The translations under genes were made by a program, and so were the position numbers. The notes under the pieces were generated by a model. It did no database searches and was not told the origin of the DNA. It saw only the letters and a program-made list of their open reading frames with translations. From positions 1,202,501-1,266,500 of the forward strand of contig NZ_SKBR01000002.1 of NCBI RefSeq assembly GCF_013450295.1: a DNA stretch of 64,000 bases, in the 5' to 3' direction. Positions within the stretch are counted from its first letter, which is position 1. Every line of letters starts with the position of its first letter. The DNA is from Streptomyces sp. AJS327 (GTDB taxonomy: Bacteria > Actinomycetota > Actinomycetes > Streptomycetales > Streptomycetaceae). Below, piece after piece: positions 43,011 through 52,287 of the stretch.

Positions 43011-43865
43011 CTAGCCGTGCGTCGCCGTCCGCGCCTCGCGCCGGTTGTCACGGAAGGTGTGCACCCGGCGCGCGGTGGCGAAGAGCGGGATGACCGCGCC
43101 CAGCACCAGCTGGAGCGCGCAGCCGGTCTGGAGCATCAGCTCCCCGGCGGGGGACTCGAAGGCCCAGGCGGTCAGCAGTCCCATGCTGAGCACGATCCAG
43201 CTGAGCATCGCCAGTGCCAGACGGCCGCGCGGCTTCGGGTACTCGACCCGGCTGACCATCAGCCACGCCACCCCGATGATCGCGAGCAGCGTCGGCACGA
43301 AGGGGAGTTCCAGCAACACGATCGAGACCACGGTCAGCGCGCCGAACGGCCCGGGCATGCCCTGGAAGACGCCGTCCCGCATCGGCACGCAGGAGAATCT
43401 CGCGAGGCGCAGCACCACCGCCAGCAGCACCACCACGGCGGCGACCACCGAGACCCGCTGGTGCGCGTCGTTGGCGACCATGCCCCAGACGACCACGAAG
43501 TAGGCGGGCGCCAGTCCGAAGCTGATCAGGTCGGAGAGGTTGTCGAGTTCCGCGCCCATCGCCGAGCTGCGGAGTTTCCGGGCGACCAGCCCGTCGAACA
43601 GGTCGAAGACCGAGGCCAGCAGCATCAGCAGGACGGCGGTGGCGGCGCTGTGCCGCGCCATGCCGCCGTACTCCTCACCCGTGAGGTGGGGGATGAGGAT
43701 GCCGGTGGTGGTGAAGTAGACCGCAAGGAAACCGCAGGTGGCGTTGCCGAGCGTCAGCGTGTCCGCTATGGAGAGCCGCGTGGAGAGCGGCATCTCGTCG
43801 TCGTCCTCCTGGTCCTCCGGGACCCAGGACGAGTCCGTCCGGGCTTCGGGATCAATCACGGTCAA
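43011..43865 (-). CDS. pssA: CDP-diacylglycerol-serine O-phosphatidyltransferase
   Basis: Makes phosphatidylserine from CDP-diacylglycerol in the membrane. It has 284 residues with about seven spans. The CDP-alcohol phosphotransferase motif is complete: D88-x2-D91-G92-x2-A95-R96 ... G104-x3-D108-x3-D112 (DLFDGLVARK, GAELDNLSD). The start is TTG 43865, with GGGGGTGA 6 nt upstream; GTG 43859 is an alternative. Either start overlaps the end of psd, so the two are coupled. Product and substrate of the pair: PS to PE. Confidence 0.92.
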   Translation of the reverse strand: MTVIDPEARTDSSWVPEDQEDDDEMPLSTRLSIADTLTLGNATCGFLAVYFTTTGILIPHLTGEEYGGMARHSAATAVLLMLLASVFDLFDGLVARKLRSSAMGAELDNLSDLISFGLAPAYFVVVWGMVANDAHQRVSVVAAVVVLLAVVLRLARFSCVPMRDGVFQGMPGPFGALTVVSIVLLELPFVPTLLAIIGVAWLMVSRVEYPKPRGRLALAMLSWIVLSMGLLTAWAFESPAGELMLQTGCALQLVLGAVIPLFATARRVHTFRDNRREARTATHG

Positions 43866-44520
43866 TGCGAGTCACCCCCGCTGTTGTGGCCTGACCGACC
43901 TCAACGGCTGGTTCTGTCCCCTCCGGGAGGTAGAGGTCCACCCGGGACCCGAACCGGATCAGCCCGATGCGCTCGCCCTGCTCGACCTTGGTGCCCTGCG
44001 GCACGTACGGGACGATGCGCCGCGCCACCGCGCCGGCGATCTGGACCATCTCGACGTCGCCCAGCTCGGTGTCGAAGTGCCAGACGACCCGTTCGTTGTT
44101 CTCGCTCTCCTTGTTGAAGGCCGGGACGAAGCCACCCGGGACGTGCTCGACCGAGGTGACGGTGCCCGCCATCGGCGCCCGGTTGACGTGCACGTTGAGC
44201 GGGCTCATGAAGATCGCGACGCGGGTCCGGCCGTCCTTCCAGGGCATGATGCTCTGCACCACGCCGTCGGCGGGCGAGATGACCCTGCCCTGGGTGATCT
44301 CGCGCTCCGGGTCCCGGAAGAACCACAGCATCCCCGCGGCGAGCGCCGTGGCGGGAACGGCGACCGCCGCCGCCTTCCCGGACCGGCGGGCCCGCAGGAG
44401 GCTGACGGCGGCGGTCGCCACGGTCGGCAGAAGCCACGGTGACGCTCCGCGCGCCAGGCGGATCCGGCCGCCGGTGGTGAAGGGTTGGCCGTCCGGTGCG
44501 GAGGATGAGCTGTGGGGCAT
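43852..44520 (-). CDS. psd: phosphatidylserine decarboxylase proenzyme
   Basis: Converts phosphatidylserine to phosphatidylethanolamine. The 222-residue short-type enzyme has an N-terminal membrane anchor (residues ~35-67), FFRDPEREI, FMSPLNVHVNRAP, and the self-cleavage site G191-S192 (RFGSRVD), where S192 becomes the pyruvoyl cofactor. AAGG lies 8 nt before ATG 44520; an in-frame start at 44550 lacks one. Overlap with pssA by 8-14 nt shows an operon. Confidence 0.93.
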   Translation of the reverse strand: MPHSSSSAPDGQPFTTGGRIRLARGASPWLLPTVATAAVSLLRARRSGKAAAVAVPATALAAGMLWFFRDPEREITQGRVISPADGVVQSIMPWKDGRTRVAIFMSPLNVHVNRAPMAGTVTSVEHVPGGFVPAFNKESENNERVVWHFDTELGDVEMVQIAGAVARRIVPYVPQGTKVEQGERIGLIRFGSRVDLYLPEGTEPAVEVGQATTAGVTRIDRD

Positions 44521-44640
44521 GAAAGACCTTCGTAGCGGAGGGAGCCGCACCGTTGAGGGGGACGGCGGCTTTCCGGGATGCTACCGGTTTTCGGTGGCAA
44601 CTGGGCAAGCCAGAGCGCCAGTCAGTACACCGGCCCCCCA

Positions 44641-44674
44641 CCGGGCGTGATCTCGCGATCGAGAAAACGCCCGG
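44641..44674 (-). terminator. terminator of ethylmalonyl-CoA operon
   Basis: Arms CCGGGCGT/ACGCCCGG (8 bp) and inner TCTCG/CGAGA with loop CGAT, between the acyl-CoA dehydrogenase stop and psd. It probably separates the two operons. Confidence 0.75.
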
Positions 44675-44688
44675 AACGGGGCATTCGG

Positions 44689-45888
44689 CTAGGCGCGGTA
44701 CTCCTCCAGCAGGCGGCGGCCCACGATCATTTTCTGGATTTCGGCGGTTCCCTCGCCGATGAGGAGCATCGGCGCCTCCCGGTAGAGCCGCTCGATTTCG
44801 TACTCCTTGCTGAAACCGTACCCGCCGTGGATGCGAAAGGCGTCTTCCACGACCTCCTTGCAGTACTCGGAGGCGAGGTATTTGGCCATTCCGGCCTCCA
44901 GGTCGTTCCGCTCTCCGGAGTCCTTCTTCCGCGCCGCTCCGACCATCAGCGCGTGCGCCGCCTCCACCTTGGTGGCCATCTCCGCGAGCTTGAACTGGAT
45001 GGCCTGGTGCCTGGCGATCGGCTTGCCGAAGGTCTCCCGCTGCTGCGCGTAGGCGATGCCCAGCTCGAAGGCGCGCTGCGCGACGCCACAGCCACGCGCC
45101 GCGACGTTGACCCGGCCCACCTCGACGCCGTCCATCATCTGGTAGAAGCCGCGGCCGGTCTCCCCGCCGAGGACCCGGTCCGCGGGGATCCGCAGGCCAT
45201 CCATGATCAACTCGGTGGTGTCGACGCCCTTGTAGCCCATCTTGTCGATCTTGCCGGGGATGGTCAGGCCGGGCCGGACCTCGCCGAAGCCCGGCTCCTT
45301 CTCCACCAGGAAGGTGGTCATAGACCGGTGCGGCGGGGTGTCCTCGGGCAGGCCCTCGTCGGTCCGGCAGAGCACCGCGACCAGAGTGGAGGAACCGCCG
45401 TTCGTCAGCCACATCTTCTGGCCGTCGAGCACGTACTCCGCGCCGTCCCGGACGCCACGGGAGGTGATGGCCGACACGTCGGAGCCCAGCGCCGGTTCGG
45501 ACATCGAGAACGCGCCCCGGACCTCGCCGGTCGCCATCCTCGGGAGGAAGTGGCTCCGCTGCTCATCGGTGCCGTGTCGCTGGAGCATGTACGCGACGAT
45601 GAAGTGCGTGTTGATGATGCCCGAGACGCTCATCCAGCCCCGGGCTATCTCCTCCACGCACAGCGCGTAGGTGAGCAGTGACTCACCGAGGCCGCCGTAC
45701 TCCTCGGGGATCATCAGCCCGAAGACGCCGAGGTCCTTCAGGCCCTCGACGATCTCGGTCGGGTACTCGTCCCGGTGTTCCAGCTCGGTGGCCACCGGGA
45801 TGATTTCCTTGTCGACAAATCCCCGGACGGTGGCGACGATCTCCCGCTGGACGTCCGTCAGTCCCTCGGTCTGCGCGAGGCGTCCCAT
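44689..45888 (-). CDS. acyl-CoA dehydrogenase, probable methylsuccinyl-CoA dehydrogenase
   Basis: A 399-residue FAD-dependent acyl-CoA dehydrogenase. Landmarks: FGLMIPEEYGG, GAFSMSEPALGSDVSAI, WLTNGGSSTL, and the C-terminal IHGGYGFSKEYEIERLYREAPML and LIGEGTAEIQK with the catalytic glutamate. Its place at the end of the ccr operon points to oxidation of methylsuccinyl-CoA to mesaconyl-CoA. It is much shorter than the ~550-residue Rhodobacter Mcd, so it is an alternative form or does a related step. GGGGGAGAG precedes ATG 45888 by 4 nt, 1 nt after the hydratase stop. Confidence 0.83.
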   Translation of the reverse strand: MGRLAQTEGLTDVQREIVATVRGFVDKEIIPVATELEHRDEYPTEIVEGLKDLGVFGLMIPEEYGGLGESLLTYALCVEEIARGWMSVSGIINTHFIVAYMLQRHGTDEQRSHFLPRMATGEVRGAFSMSEPALGSDVSAITSRGVRDGAEYVLDGQKMWLTNGGSSTLVAVLCRTDEGLPEDTPPHRSMTTFLVEKEPGFGEVRPGLTIPGKIDKMGYKGVDTTELIMDGLRIPADRVLGGETGRGFYQMMDGVEVGRVNVAARGCGVAQRAFELGIAYAQQRETFGKPIARHQAIQFKLAEMATKVEAAHALMVGAARKKDSGERNDLEAGMAKYLASEYCKEVVEDAFRIHGGYGFSKEYEIERLYREAPMLLIGEGTAEIQKMIVGRRLLEEYRA

Positions 45889-45889
45889 G

Positions 45890-46411
45890 TCACTCTCCCC
45901 CCTGGCGCCGCTCGCGCGGCTCGGGCCGGCCCGGCTGCTCGCCGCCACGCTCGGTGACGTAGGTCTCGGTGGGGACCATCACCTTGCGCCGGAAGACGCA
46001 GACCTCGGTGCCGTCCTGTTTGTAGCCCCTGGTCTCCACGTGCACGATGCCCCGGTCGCTCTTGGAGCGGGAGGGGATCTTGTCCAGCACCGTGGTCTCG
46101 CCGTAGATCGTGTCCCCGTGGAAGGTCGGCGCCACGTGCCGCAGGGACTCGATCTCCAGGTTGGCGATCGCCTTCCCAGAGACGTCCGGCACGGACATGC
46201 CCAGGAGCAGCGAGTACACGTAGTTGCCCACCACCACGTTCCTCCCGAAGTCCGTGGTGTGCTCCGCGTAGTGCGAGTCCAGGTGGAGCGGGTGGTGGTT
46301 CATGGTGAGCAGGCAGAACAGGTGGTCGTCGTACTCGGTGACGGTCTTGCCGGGCCAGTGCCGGTAGGTGTCACCGACGGTGAACTCCTCGTAGGTGCGG
46401 CCGAACTGCAT
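45890..46411 (-). CDS. mch: MaoC-type hydratase, probable mesaconyl-CoA hydratase
   Basis: A 173-residue single hot-dog MaoC domain. The hydratase active-site segment is EYDDHLFCLLTMNHHPLHLDSHYAE (given in part: TMNHHPLHLD), with FHGDTIYGET after it. In this operon it should hydrate mesaconyl-CoA to beta-methylmalyl-CoA. The Rhodobacter enzyme is about twice as long, so this is the short actinobacterial form. It begins 5 nt after mcl. Confidence 0.85.
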   Translation of the reverse strand: MQFGRTYEEFTVGDTYRHWPGKTVTEYDDHLFCLLTMNHHPLHLDSHYAEHTTDFGRNVVVGNYVYSLLLGMSVPDVSGKAIANLEIESLRHVAPTFHGDTIYGETTVLDKIPSRSKSDRGIVHVETRGYKQDGTEVCVFRRKVMVPTETYVTERGGEQPGRPEPRERRQGGE

Positions 46412-46416
46412 GGTTC

Positions 46417-47388
46417 TCAGGCCTCCGGGGGCTCGAAGGTGGTGGTGCGGCGCATCCCGGCCGCGCGACCCTTGCCGGAGATGACGAGCGCCATCTTCCG
46501 GCTCGCCTCGTCGATCATCTCGTCGCCGAGCATCGCCGAGCCCTTCTTCCCGCCGGCCTCGGAGGTGCAGTAGTCGTAGGCGTCCAGGATCATCTCGGCG
46601 TGGTCGTAGTCCTCCTGGGACGGCGAGAAGATCTCGTTTGACGCCTCCACCTGCCCCGGGTGCAGCACCCACTTGCCGTCGAAGCCGAGCGCCGCGGCGC
46701 GGGCCGCGACCTCGCGGTAGCCGTCCACGTTCCGGATCTGGAGGTACGGCCCGTCGATCGCCTGGAGGTCGTGGGTCCTGGCGGCCATCAGGATCCGCAT
46801 CAGGATGTAGTGGTAGGCGTCCGCCGGGTAGCCGGGCGGCTGTTCGCCCACCACCAGCGACTTCATGTTGATCGACGCCATGAAGTCAGCGGGGCCGAAA
46901 ATGATCGCCTCCACGCGGGGCGAGGCCGCCGCGATCTCGTCGACGTTCACCAGGCCCTTGGCGTTCTCGATCTGCGCCTCGATGCCGATCCGGCCCACCT
47001 CCAGGCCGACCGTCCGCTCGATCTGCGTGAGCAGCAGGTCGAGCGCCTGAATCTGCTGCGCGTCCTGCACCTTCGGCAGCATCAGGCAGTCCAGGTTGGC
47101 TCCCGCGCCCTCCACGACGGTGATCACGTCGCGGTAGGTCCAGTGCGTGGTCCAGTCGTTGACGCGCACCACCCGCGTCTTCCCGGACCAGTCCCCCTCG
47201 TTGAGGAACTTCACGATGGTGTGCCGGGCGCCCTCCTTGGCCAGGGGAGCGCAGGCGTCTTCCAGGTCGAGGAAGACCTGGTCCGCCGGGAGGCCCTGGG
47301 CCTTCTCCAGGAACCGCGGATTGCTGCCGGGAACGGCGAGGCAGGAGCGGCGGGGGCGGACCGGCCGCTGCCGGTTGGCGCTGGTCAT
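46417..47388 (-). CDS. mcl: HpcH/HpaI-type lyase, L-malyl-CoA/beta-methylmalyl-CoA lyase
   Basis: Cleaves beta-methylmalyl-CoA to glyoxylate and propionyl-CoA. The 323-residue protein is a CitE-like TIM barrel: DQVFLDLEDACAP, MLPKVQD, the metal-binding Glu in IEAQIENAKG and Asp in IFGPADFM, and DGKWVLHPGQ. It overlaps meaA by 4 nt (ATGA) and lies in the order ccr-meaA-mcl-mch-acd. Confidence 0.9.
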   Translation of the reverse strand: MTSANRQRPVRPRRSCLAVPGSNPRFLEKAQGLPADQVFLDLEDACAPLAKEGARHTIVKFLNEGDWSGKTRVVRVNDWTTHWTYRDVITVVEGAGANLDCLMLPKVQDAQQIQALDLLLTQIERTVGLEVGRIGIEAQIENAKGLVNVDEIAAASPRVEAIIFGPADFMASINMKSLVVGEQPPGYPADAYHYILMRILMAARTHDLQAIDGPYLQIRNVDGYREVAARAAALGFDGKWVLHPGQVEASNEIFSPSQEDYDHAEMILDAYDYCTSEAGGKKGSAMLGDEMIDEASRKMALVISGKGRAAGMRRTTTFEPPEA

Positions 47389-49427
47389 GCGGGGACCTCC
47401 AGGGGGTCTAGCTGGTTCGCGGTACGGATCTCGTCGACGACGCGGTCGATGATCTCCGTGATGCCGAAGTCCTTGGGGGTGAACACGGCGGCCACCCCAG
47501 CGGCACGCAGTGCCTCCGCGTCCGCGGACGGGATGATGCCACCGACCACGACGGGGATCGGCGACCCCGCCGCGCCACCGGCTGCCGGAGCATCCGCCTG
47601 GCGGATCAACTCCAGTACCTCCGGCACGAGTTCGGCGTGCGCGCCGGAGAGGATCGACAGGCCGACGCAGTGCACGTCCTCCGCGACGGCGGCCGCGGCG
47701 ATCTGCCGCGGGGTCAGCCGGATGCCCTGGTAGACCACCTCGAACCCGGCGTCCCGGGCGCGCACCGCGATCTGCTCGGCACCGTTGCTGTGCCCGTCCA
47801 GCCCGGGCTTGCCGACCAGCAACCGCAGCCTGCCCACCCCCAGTTCGCGGGCGGTGGCGTCGACGCGGCGGCGTACCGCGCCGAGCGCCGAGCCCTCCTC
47901 GGCGGGCACGGCGACCGGTGCCCCGCCCACTCCGGTCGGCGCCCGGAACTCACCGAAGACCTCGCGCAGCGCCTCGGTCCACTCGCCCGTCGTCACCCCG
48001 GCGCGGGCACACTCCAGACTCGCCTCCATCAGGTTCGCGTCCGAACGCGCGCTCTCCTTCAGCGCCTTGAGCGCCTGCTCGGCCGAGTCGCCGGAGACGG
48101 ACTCCGTACGGGTGGCGCGCCAGCGCCGCAGCGCCTCGACGACGGCCGTCTCGTTGGCCGGGTCGACGGTGTGGATCGCGGTGTCGAGGTCGGCCGTGAG
48201 CGGGCTGGGCTCGGTCGACTCGTAGCAGTTGACGCCGACGATCCGCTCCTCGCCCGACTCGATCCGGGCGCGCCGTTCGGCGTGCGAGGCCACCAGCCGC
48301 GACTTGAGGTAGCCGGACTCGACGGCGGCCATCGCGCCGCCCATCTCCGAGATCCGCTCGATCTCCGCCTCCGCCTCGGTGACCAGGGCCGCGACCCGGG
48401 CCTCGACCACGTGGGAGCCCGCGAAGATGTCCCCGTGCTCCAGCAGGTCGCTCTCGTGCGCGAGGACCTGCTGGATCCGGAGCGACCACTGCTGGTCCCA
48501 GGGGCGGGGCAGCCCCAGCGCCTCGTTCCAGGCGGGCAGCTGGACCGCGCGGGCCCGGGCGTCCTTGGAGAGCGTCACGGCCAGCATCTCCAGCACGATC
48601 CGCTGGACGTTGTTCTCCGGCTGCGCCTCGGTCAGTCCCAGCGAGTTGACCTGCACGCCGTAGCGGAAGCGCCGCCGCTTGGGGTCCTGGACGCCGTAGC
48701 GCTCGCGGGTGAGGCGGTCCCAGATGTGCGTGAAGGCGCGCATCTTGCACATCTCCTCGACGAACCGCACGCCCGCGTTGACGAAGAACGAGATCCGGCC
48801 GACCACGTCCGCCATCCGTTCGGGCGGCACCTGCCCCGAGTCGCGCACCGCGTCCAGCACCGCGATCGCGGTGGACATCGCGTAGGCGATCTCCTGGACG
48901 GGGGTGGCCCCCGCCTCCTGGAGGTGGTAGCTACAGATGTTGATCGGGTTCCACTTGGGGATCCGGTTGACCGTGTACGTGATCATGTCGGTGGTCAGCC
49001 GGAGCGAGGGGCCGGGCGGGAAGACGTGCGTCCCGCGGGAGAGGTACTCCTTGACGATGTCGTTCTGCGTGGTGCCCTGGAGTTCCGCGATGTCGGCGCC
49101 CTGTTCCTCGGCGACGACCTGGTAGAGCGCCAGCAGCCACATCGCGGTGGCGTTGATCGTCATCGAGGTGTTGGTGCGTTCCAGCGGGATGTCCTGGAAC
49201 AGCCGCCGCATGTCGCCCACATGGGAGACCGGCACCCCGACCCGGCCGACCTCACCGCGCGCGAGGACGTGGTCCGGGTCGTACCCGGTCTGGGTGGGGA
49301 GGTCGAAGGCGACCGAGAGTCCGGTCTGGCCCTTGGCGAGATTGCGCCGGTACAGCGCGTTGGACGCCTCAGCCGTGGAGTGCCCCGCGTACGTCCGCAT
49401 CAGCCACGGGCGGTCTTTCTGCGTCAT
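47385..49427 (-). CDS. meaA: ethylmalonyl-CoA mutase (MeaA)
   Basis: Rearranges ethylmalonyl-CoA to methylsuccinyl-CoA with adenosylcobalamin. It has 680 residues: the methylmalonyl-CoA mutase-type barrel (GLSVAFDLPTQTGYDPDH, NTSMTINATAMWLL, FVEEMCKMRAFTHIWDRL) joined to a C-terminal B12-binding domain with the base-off motif GKPGLDGHSNGAEQ. The length and these motifs match ethylmalonyl-CoA mutase, not methylmalonyl-CoA mutase, and the operon confirms it. It overlaps ccr by 4 nt (ATGA). Confidence 0.95.
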   Translation of the reverse strand: MTQKDRPWLMRTYAGHSTAEASNALYRRNLAKGQTGLSVAFDLPTQTGYDPDHVLARGEVGRVGVPVSHVGDMRRLFQDIPLERTNTSMTINATAMWLLALYQVVAEEQGADIAELQGTTQNDIVKEYLSRGTHVFPPGPSLRLTTDMITYTVNRIPKWNPINICSYHLQEAGATPVQEIAYAMSTAIAVLDAVRDSGQVPPERMADVVGRISFFVNAGVRFVEEMCKMRAFTHIWDRLTRERYGVQDPKRRRFRYGVQVNSLGLTEAQPENNVQRIVLEMLAVTLSKDARARAVQLPAWNEALGLPRPWDQQWSLRIQQVLAHESDLLEHGDIFAGSHVVEARVAALVTEAEAEIERISEMGGAMAAVESGYLKSRLVASHAERRARIESGEERIVGVNCYESTEPSPLTADLDTAIHTVDPANETAVVEALRRWRATRTESVSGDSAEQALKALKESARSDANLMEASLECARAGVTTGEWTEALREVFGEFRAPTGVGGAPVAVPAEEGSALGAVRRRVDATARELGVGRLRLLVGKPGLDGHSNGAEQIAVRARDAGFEVVYQGIRLTPRQIAAAAVAEDVHCVGLSILSGAHAELVPEVLELIRQADAPAAGGAAGSPIPVVVGGIIPSADAEALRAAGVAAVFTPKDFGITEIIDRVVDEIRTANQLDPLEVPA

Positions 49428-50800
49428 CGCGCGGTGTCGCCCTTCTCCCGTGCCGGAGCGCCCTCGGCGTCCCGGAAGAGGTTGATGGCGTCGAGGTGCT
49501 GGGCACGCTTGGCGGTGTCGCGCACGCCCAGACCCTCCTCGGGCGCCAGGGCCAGCACCCCGACCTTGCCCTGGTGGAGGTTCCGGTGCACGTCGTAGGC
49601 GGCCTGACCGGTGTGCTCCAGCGGGTAGCTGCGGGAGAGCGTGGGGTGGATCCTCCCCTTGGCGATCAGCCGGTTGGCCTCCCACGCCTCGCGGTAGTTG
49701 GCGAAGTGCGAGCCCACGATGCGCTTCAGGGACATCCACAGGTACCGGTTGTCGTACTGGTGCTGGTACCCGGAGGTCGAGGCGCAGGTGACGATGGTGC
49801 CGCCCTTACGGGTGACGTAGACGCTCGCCCCGAAGGTCTCCCGGCCCGGGTGCTCGAAGACGATGTCCACGTCCTCGCCGTCGGTCAGCTCCCGGATGCG
49901 CTTGCCGAACCGCTTCCACTCGCGCGGGTCCTGCTCGTGCTCGTCCTTCCAGAAGCGGAAGTCCTCCGCCCTGCGGTCGATGATCGCCTCGGCGCCCATC
50001 CGGCGGCAGATGCGGGCCTTGTCCTCACTGGAGACCACGCACACCGGGTTCGCCCCGCCCGCCAGCGCGAACTGCGTGGCGTAGGAGCCGAGTCCGCCGC
50101 TGGCTCCCCAGATCAGCACGTTGTCGCCCTGCTTCATCCCCGCCCCGTTGGAGGAGACCAGCTGCCGGTAGGCCGTCGAGTTGACCAGCCCCGGCGCCGC
50201 CGCCTCCTCCCAGGTCAGGTGCGCTGGCTTGGGCATCAGCTGGTTCGACTTGACGAGCGCCAGCTCCGCCAGGCCGCCGAAGTTGGTCTCGAACCCCCAG
50301 ATCCGCTGCTCCGGGTCGAGCATCGTGTCGTTGTGCCCGTCGGCGCTCTCCAGCTCCACCGACAGGCAGTGCGCCACCACCTCGTCGCCCGGGCGCCAGG
50401 CGTTCACCCCGGCACCGGTCCGCAGTACGACGCCCGCCAGGTCCGAGCCGATCACGTGGTACGGCAGGTCGTGCCGCTTCGCCAGCGGGGAGGTGCGCCC
50501 GTAGCGCTCCAGGAACCCGAAGGTGGGCAGCGGCTCGAAGATCGATGTCCAGACGGAGTTGTAGTTCACGGAGGAGGCCATCACGGCCACCAGGGCCTCG
50601 CCCGGCCCCAGTTCGGGAACCGGCACCTCCTCCAGGTGGAGCGACTTGCGGGGGTCCTTGTCCCGGCTCTCCAGTCCTTCGAACATCCCGGCCTCGTCCT
50701 TGTGGACGGTGACCGCCCGGTAGGACTCGGGGACGGGCAGGTGTGCGAAGTCGTCGGCTGTGGTGTCGGACGCGAGTATCGCGTCGAGGATCGTGTTCAC
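49424..50800 (-). CDS. ccr: crotonyl-CoA carboxylase/reductase
   Basis: Reductively carboxylates crotonyl-CoA to ethylmalonyl-CoA with NADPH and CO2; it feeds both the ethylmalonyl-CoA pathway and polyketide extender units. It is 458 residues. The CO2-binding residues known from Kitasatospora CCR (N81, F170, E171, H365) are at exactly these positions here, which also supports GTG 50800 as start. NADPH site: WGASGGLGSYA. GGAGG is 6 nt before the GTG. First gene of the operon ccr-meaA-mcl-mch-acd. Confidence 0.97.
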   Translation of the reverse strand: MNTILDAILASDTTADDFAHLPVPESYRAVTVHKDEAGMFEGLESRDKDPRKSLHLEEVPVPELGPGEALVAVMASSVNYNSVWTSIFEPLPTFGFLERYGRTSPLAKRHDLPYHVIGSDLAGVVLRTGAGVNAWRPGDEVVAHCLSVELESADGHNDTMLDPEQRIWGFETNFGGLAELALVKSNQLMPKPAHLTWEEAAAPGLVNSTAYRQLVSSNGAGMKQGDNVLIWGASGGLGSYATQFALAGGANPVCVVSSEDKARICRRMGAEAIIDRRAEDFRFWKDEHEQDPREWKRFGKRIRELTDGEDVDIVFEHPGRETFGASVYVTRKGGTIVTCASTSGYQHQYDNRYLWMSLKRIVGSHFANYREAWEANRLIAKGRIHPTLSRSYPLEHTGQAAYDVHRNLHQGKVGVLALAPEEGLGVRDTAKRAQHLDAINLFRDAEGAPAREKGDTAR

Positions 50801-51460
50801 GGTGTGCCTCCGGCGAAGCGTTTGTTCGGGAGAACGCTTGAGGGGACGTCGGGTGTGAGGCAGTGCCGTCGGTTCGGCGGTGTGGCCCTGCTGTGGCAGC
50901 GCTGGTGAGCGCGGGAGATTGCCTGTGACGCGGGGCCGGGCGCACGGCGTGTGCCGTCGGGACTGTGCCCGGCCGACGCCAACGTATGACACCCAGTGCC
51001 AGCGCACAAGACACTCGGTGCCAGAAATTTCTCTCTGATGTGAAGGGGGTGGCTCAGTTGAGCGATGATCGATCGATCTCGCCGTCACGGGCCCCGGCAC
51101 GTCGATCTGTCGCGCTGTCGATGGGGCGCCTGATCGCTCTGTCGACGCGGCACCCCAGGGGGCCAGCCGTGCCGGACGCGGCCGCGCGGCGCGAAGCGGC
51201 GCCGAGCGGTGCCGACCGCCGGGGCGAGGGCCTCCCGGACGGGTCGGGGCGCCGAACGGGCTGGACAGGCACCGGAGTTGGCGGGGCCCCGACGGTCAGC
51301 GCGGACGACCGGCCGTGGGGCCGGGGCCGTGGAGAGGAGGGGAGGGGCGCGCCGGGGGAGCCGCATGCCGCAGGACGTGTGACCGTCGGCGGGCGGGCGC
51401 CGGTGCTCCGCTGGGCGGGCGCGTGGAGCGGGGGAACGTCGGAGGGCGGCGGGGCGGACG
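50801..51460. promoter_or_regulatory. long upstream region of ccr
   Basis: About 660 bp with no supported gene. It holds the ccr promoter and twin operator (50981-51022) and, in the ~170-nt leader, an inverted repeat AAGCGTT/AACGCTT (50816-50822, 50833-50839). The part from 51040 to 51460 shows no gene or clear signal. Confidence 0.55.
50981..51022 (-). promoter_or_regulatory. ccr promoter with two operator repeats
   Basis: On the minus strand: -35 TTGTGC (51009-51004), 17-nt spacer, -10 TACGTT (50986-50981). Two palindromic repeats, plus-strand GACACTCGGTGCC (51010-51022) and GACACCCAGTGCC (50988-51000), centres 22 bp apart, abut the -35 box upstream and fill the spacer. This is the layout of a repressor site; the TetR gene upstream is the natural candidate. 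Confidence 0.65.
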
Positions 51461-51490
51461 GGGCGGCGCCCGGTGGGCCGGGCGCCGCCC
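51461..51490 (-). terminator. terminator after tetR
   Basis: Perfect 13-bp stem, GGGCGGCGCCCGG (51461-51473) with its complement (51478-51490), loop TGGG. Confidence 0.85.
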
Positions 51491-51492
51491 GC

Positions 51493-52287
51493 TCAGTCCC
51501 CCTGGAGCGCGGACTCGATGGTGCGCATGATCTCGCTCAGCGGGGCGTCCACCCGAGCCACCGTCACCAGGACCTCGCCGCGCCGCTCCGTCTCCGCGGC
51601 CCCCTCGCGCTCCGCGTCCCCGGCGGCCGGACGGTTCGCGCCGAACCCGGTGCCGAAGGTCTTGCGGACGATCGCGAAGGCGTGGTCGAGCTGGGCCTCG
51701 ACGTCCCCGACCGCGCCGCCGCGCAGCCAGCGCCGTAGCACGTGGTTGTGCGCGGAGACCACGGCCGAGGCGGCGACCTCCGCCAGCAGGGGGTCGTCGT
51801 CGCCGTCGCGGTGCGCCGACTCGTCGAAGTGGCCCAGCAGGTAGCGGGTGAACAGTCGCTCGTAGCGGGCGACGGAGGCGATCTCCCGCTCGCGCAGCGC
51901 GGGTACGTCCCGGGTCAGCTTGTACCGCTCGACGCTGCCGCGGGGGGAGGCCGCGTACATCCGGATGACCTCCTTGATCCCCCGGCAGACGGTGTCGAGC
52001 GGGTTCTCGTGCGCGGGAGCCGCCTCCAGGACCGCCTGGGCGCGCACCAGGGTCTCGTCGTGGTCCGGGAAGATCGCCTCTTCCTTGGAGCGGAAGTGCC
52101 GGAAGAAGGTGCGCCGGGCGACTCCGGCGGTCGCCGCGATCTCGTCCACCGTCGTGGCCTCGTAGCCCTTCGTCGCGAACAGCTCCATGGCCGCCGCGGC
52201 CAGTTCACGGCGCATCTTGAGGCGCTGAGTGGCCGCCGCGCTGGTGCGCGGGGCGGCCGAACGGGAGGGCTTCACGGACTGAGGCAT
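51493..52287 (-). CDS. TetR family transcriptional regulator
   Basis: A 264-residue regulator. Residues ~28-75 are the DNA-binding domain: AAMELFATKGYEATTVDEIAATAGVARRTFFRHFRSKEEA (landmarks TVDEIAATAGVARRTFF). The C-terminal ligand domain is long, with an acidic C-terminal extension. It lies between the hydroxyacyl-CoA dehydrogenase gene and ccr, on the same strand, and probably senses an acyl-CoA and represses ccr. TAACGT (52300-52295, minus strand) is 7 nt before ATG 52287, so it is probably leaderless. CACGCCGTG (52301-52309), just upstream of this -10, has the same CAC-N3-GTG core as the ccr operators, suggesting autoregulation. Confidence 0.9.
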   Translation of the reverse strand: MPQSVKPSRSAAPRTSAAATQRLKMRRELAAAAMELFATKGYEATTVDEIAATAGVARRTFFRHFRSKEEAIFPDHDETLVRAQAVLEAAPAHENPLDTVCRGIKEVIRMYAASPRGSVERYKLTRDVPALREREIASVARYERLFTRYLLGHFDESAHRDGDDDPLLAEVAASAVVSAHNHVLRRWLRGGAVGDVEAQLDHAFAIVRKTFGTGFGANRPAAGDAEREGAAETERRGEVLVTVARVDAPLSEIMRTIESALQGD

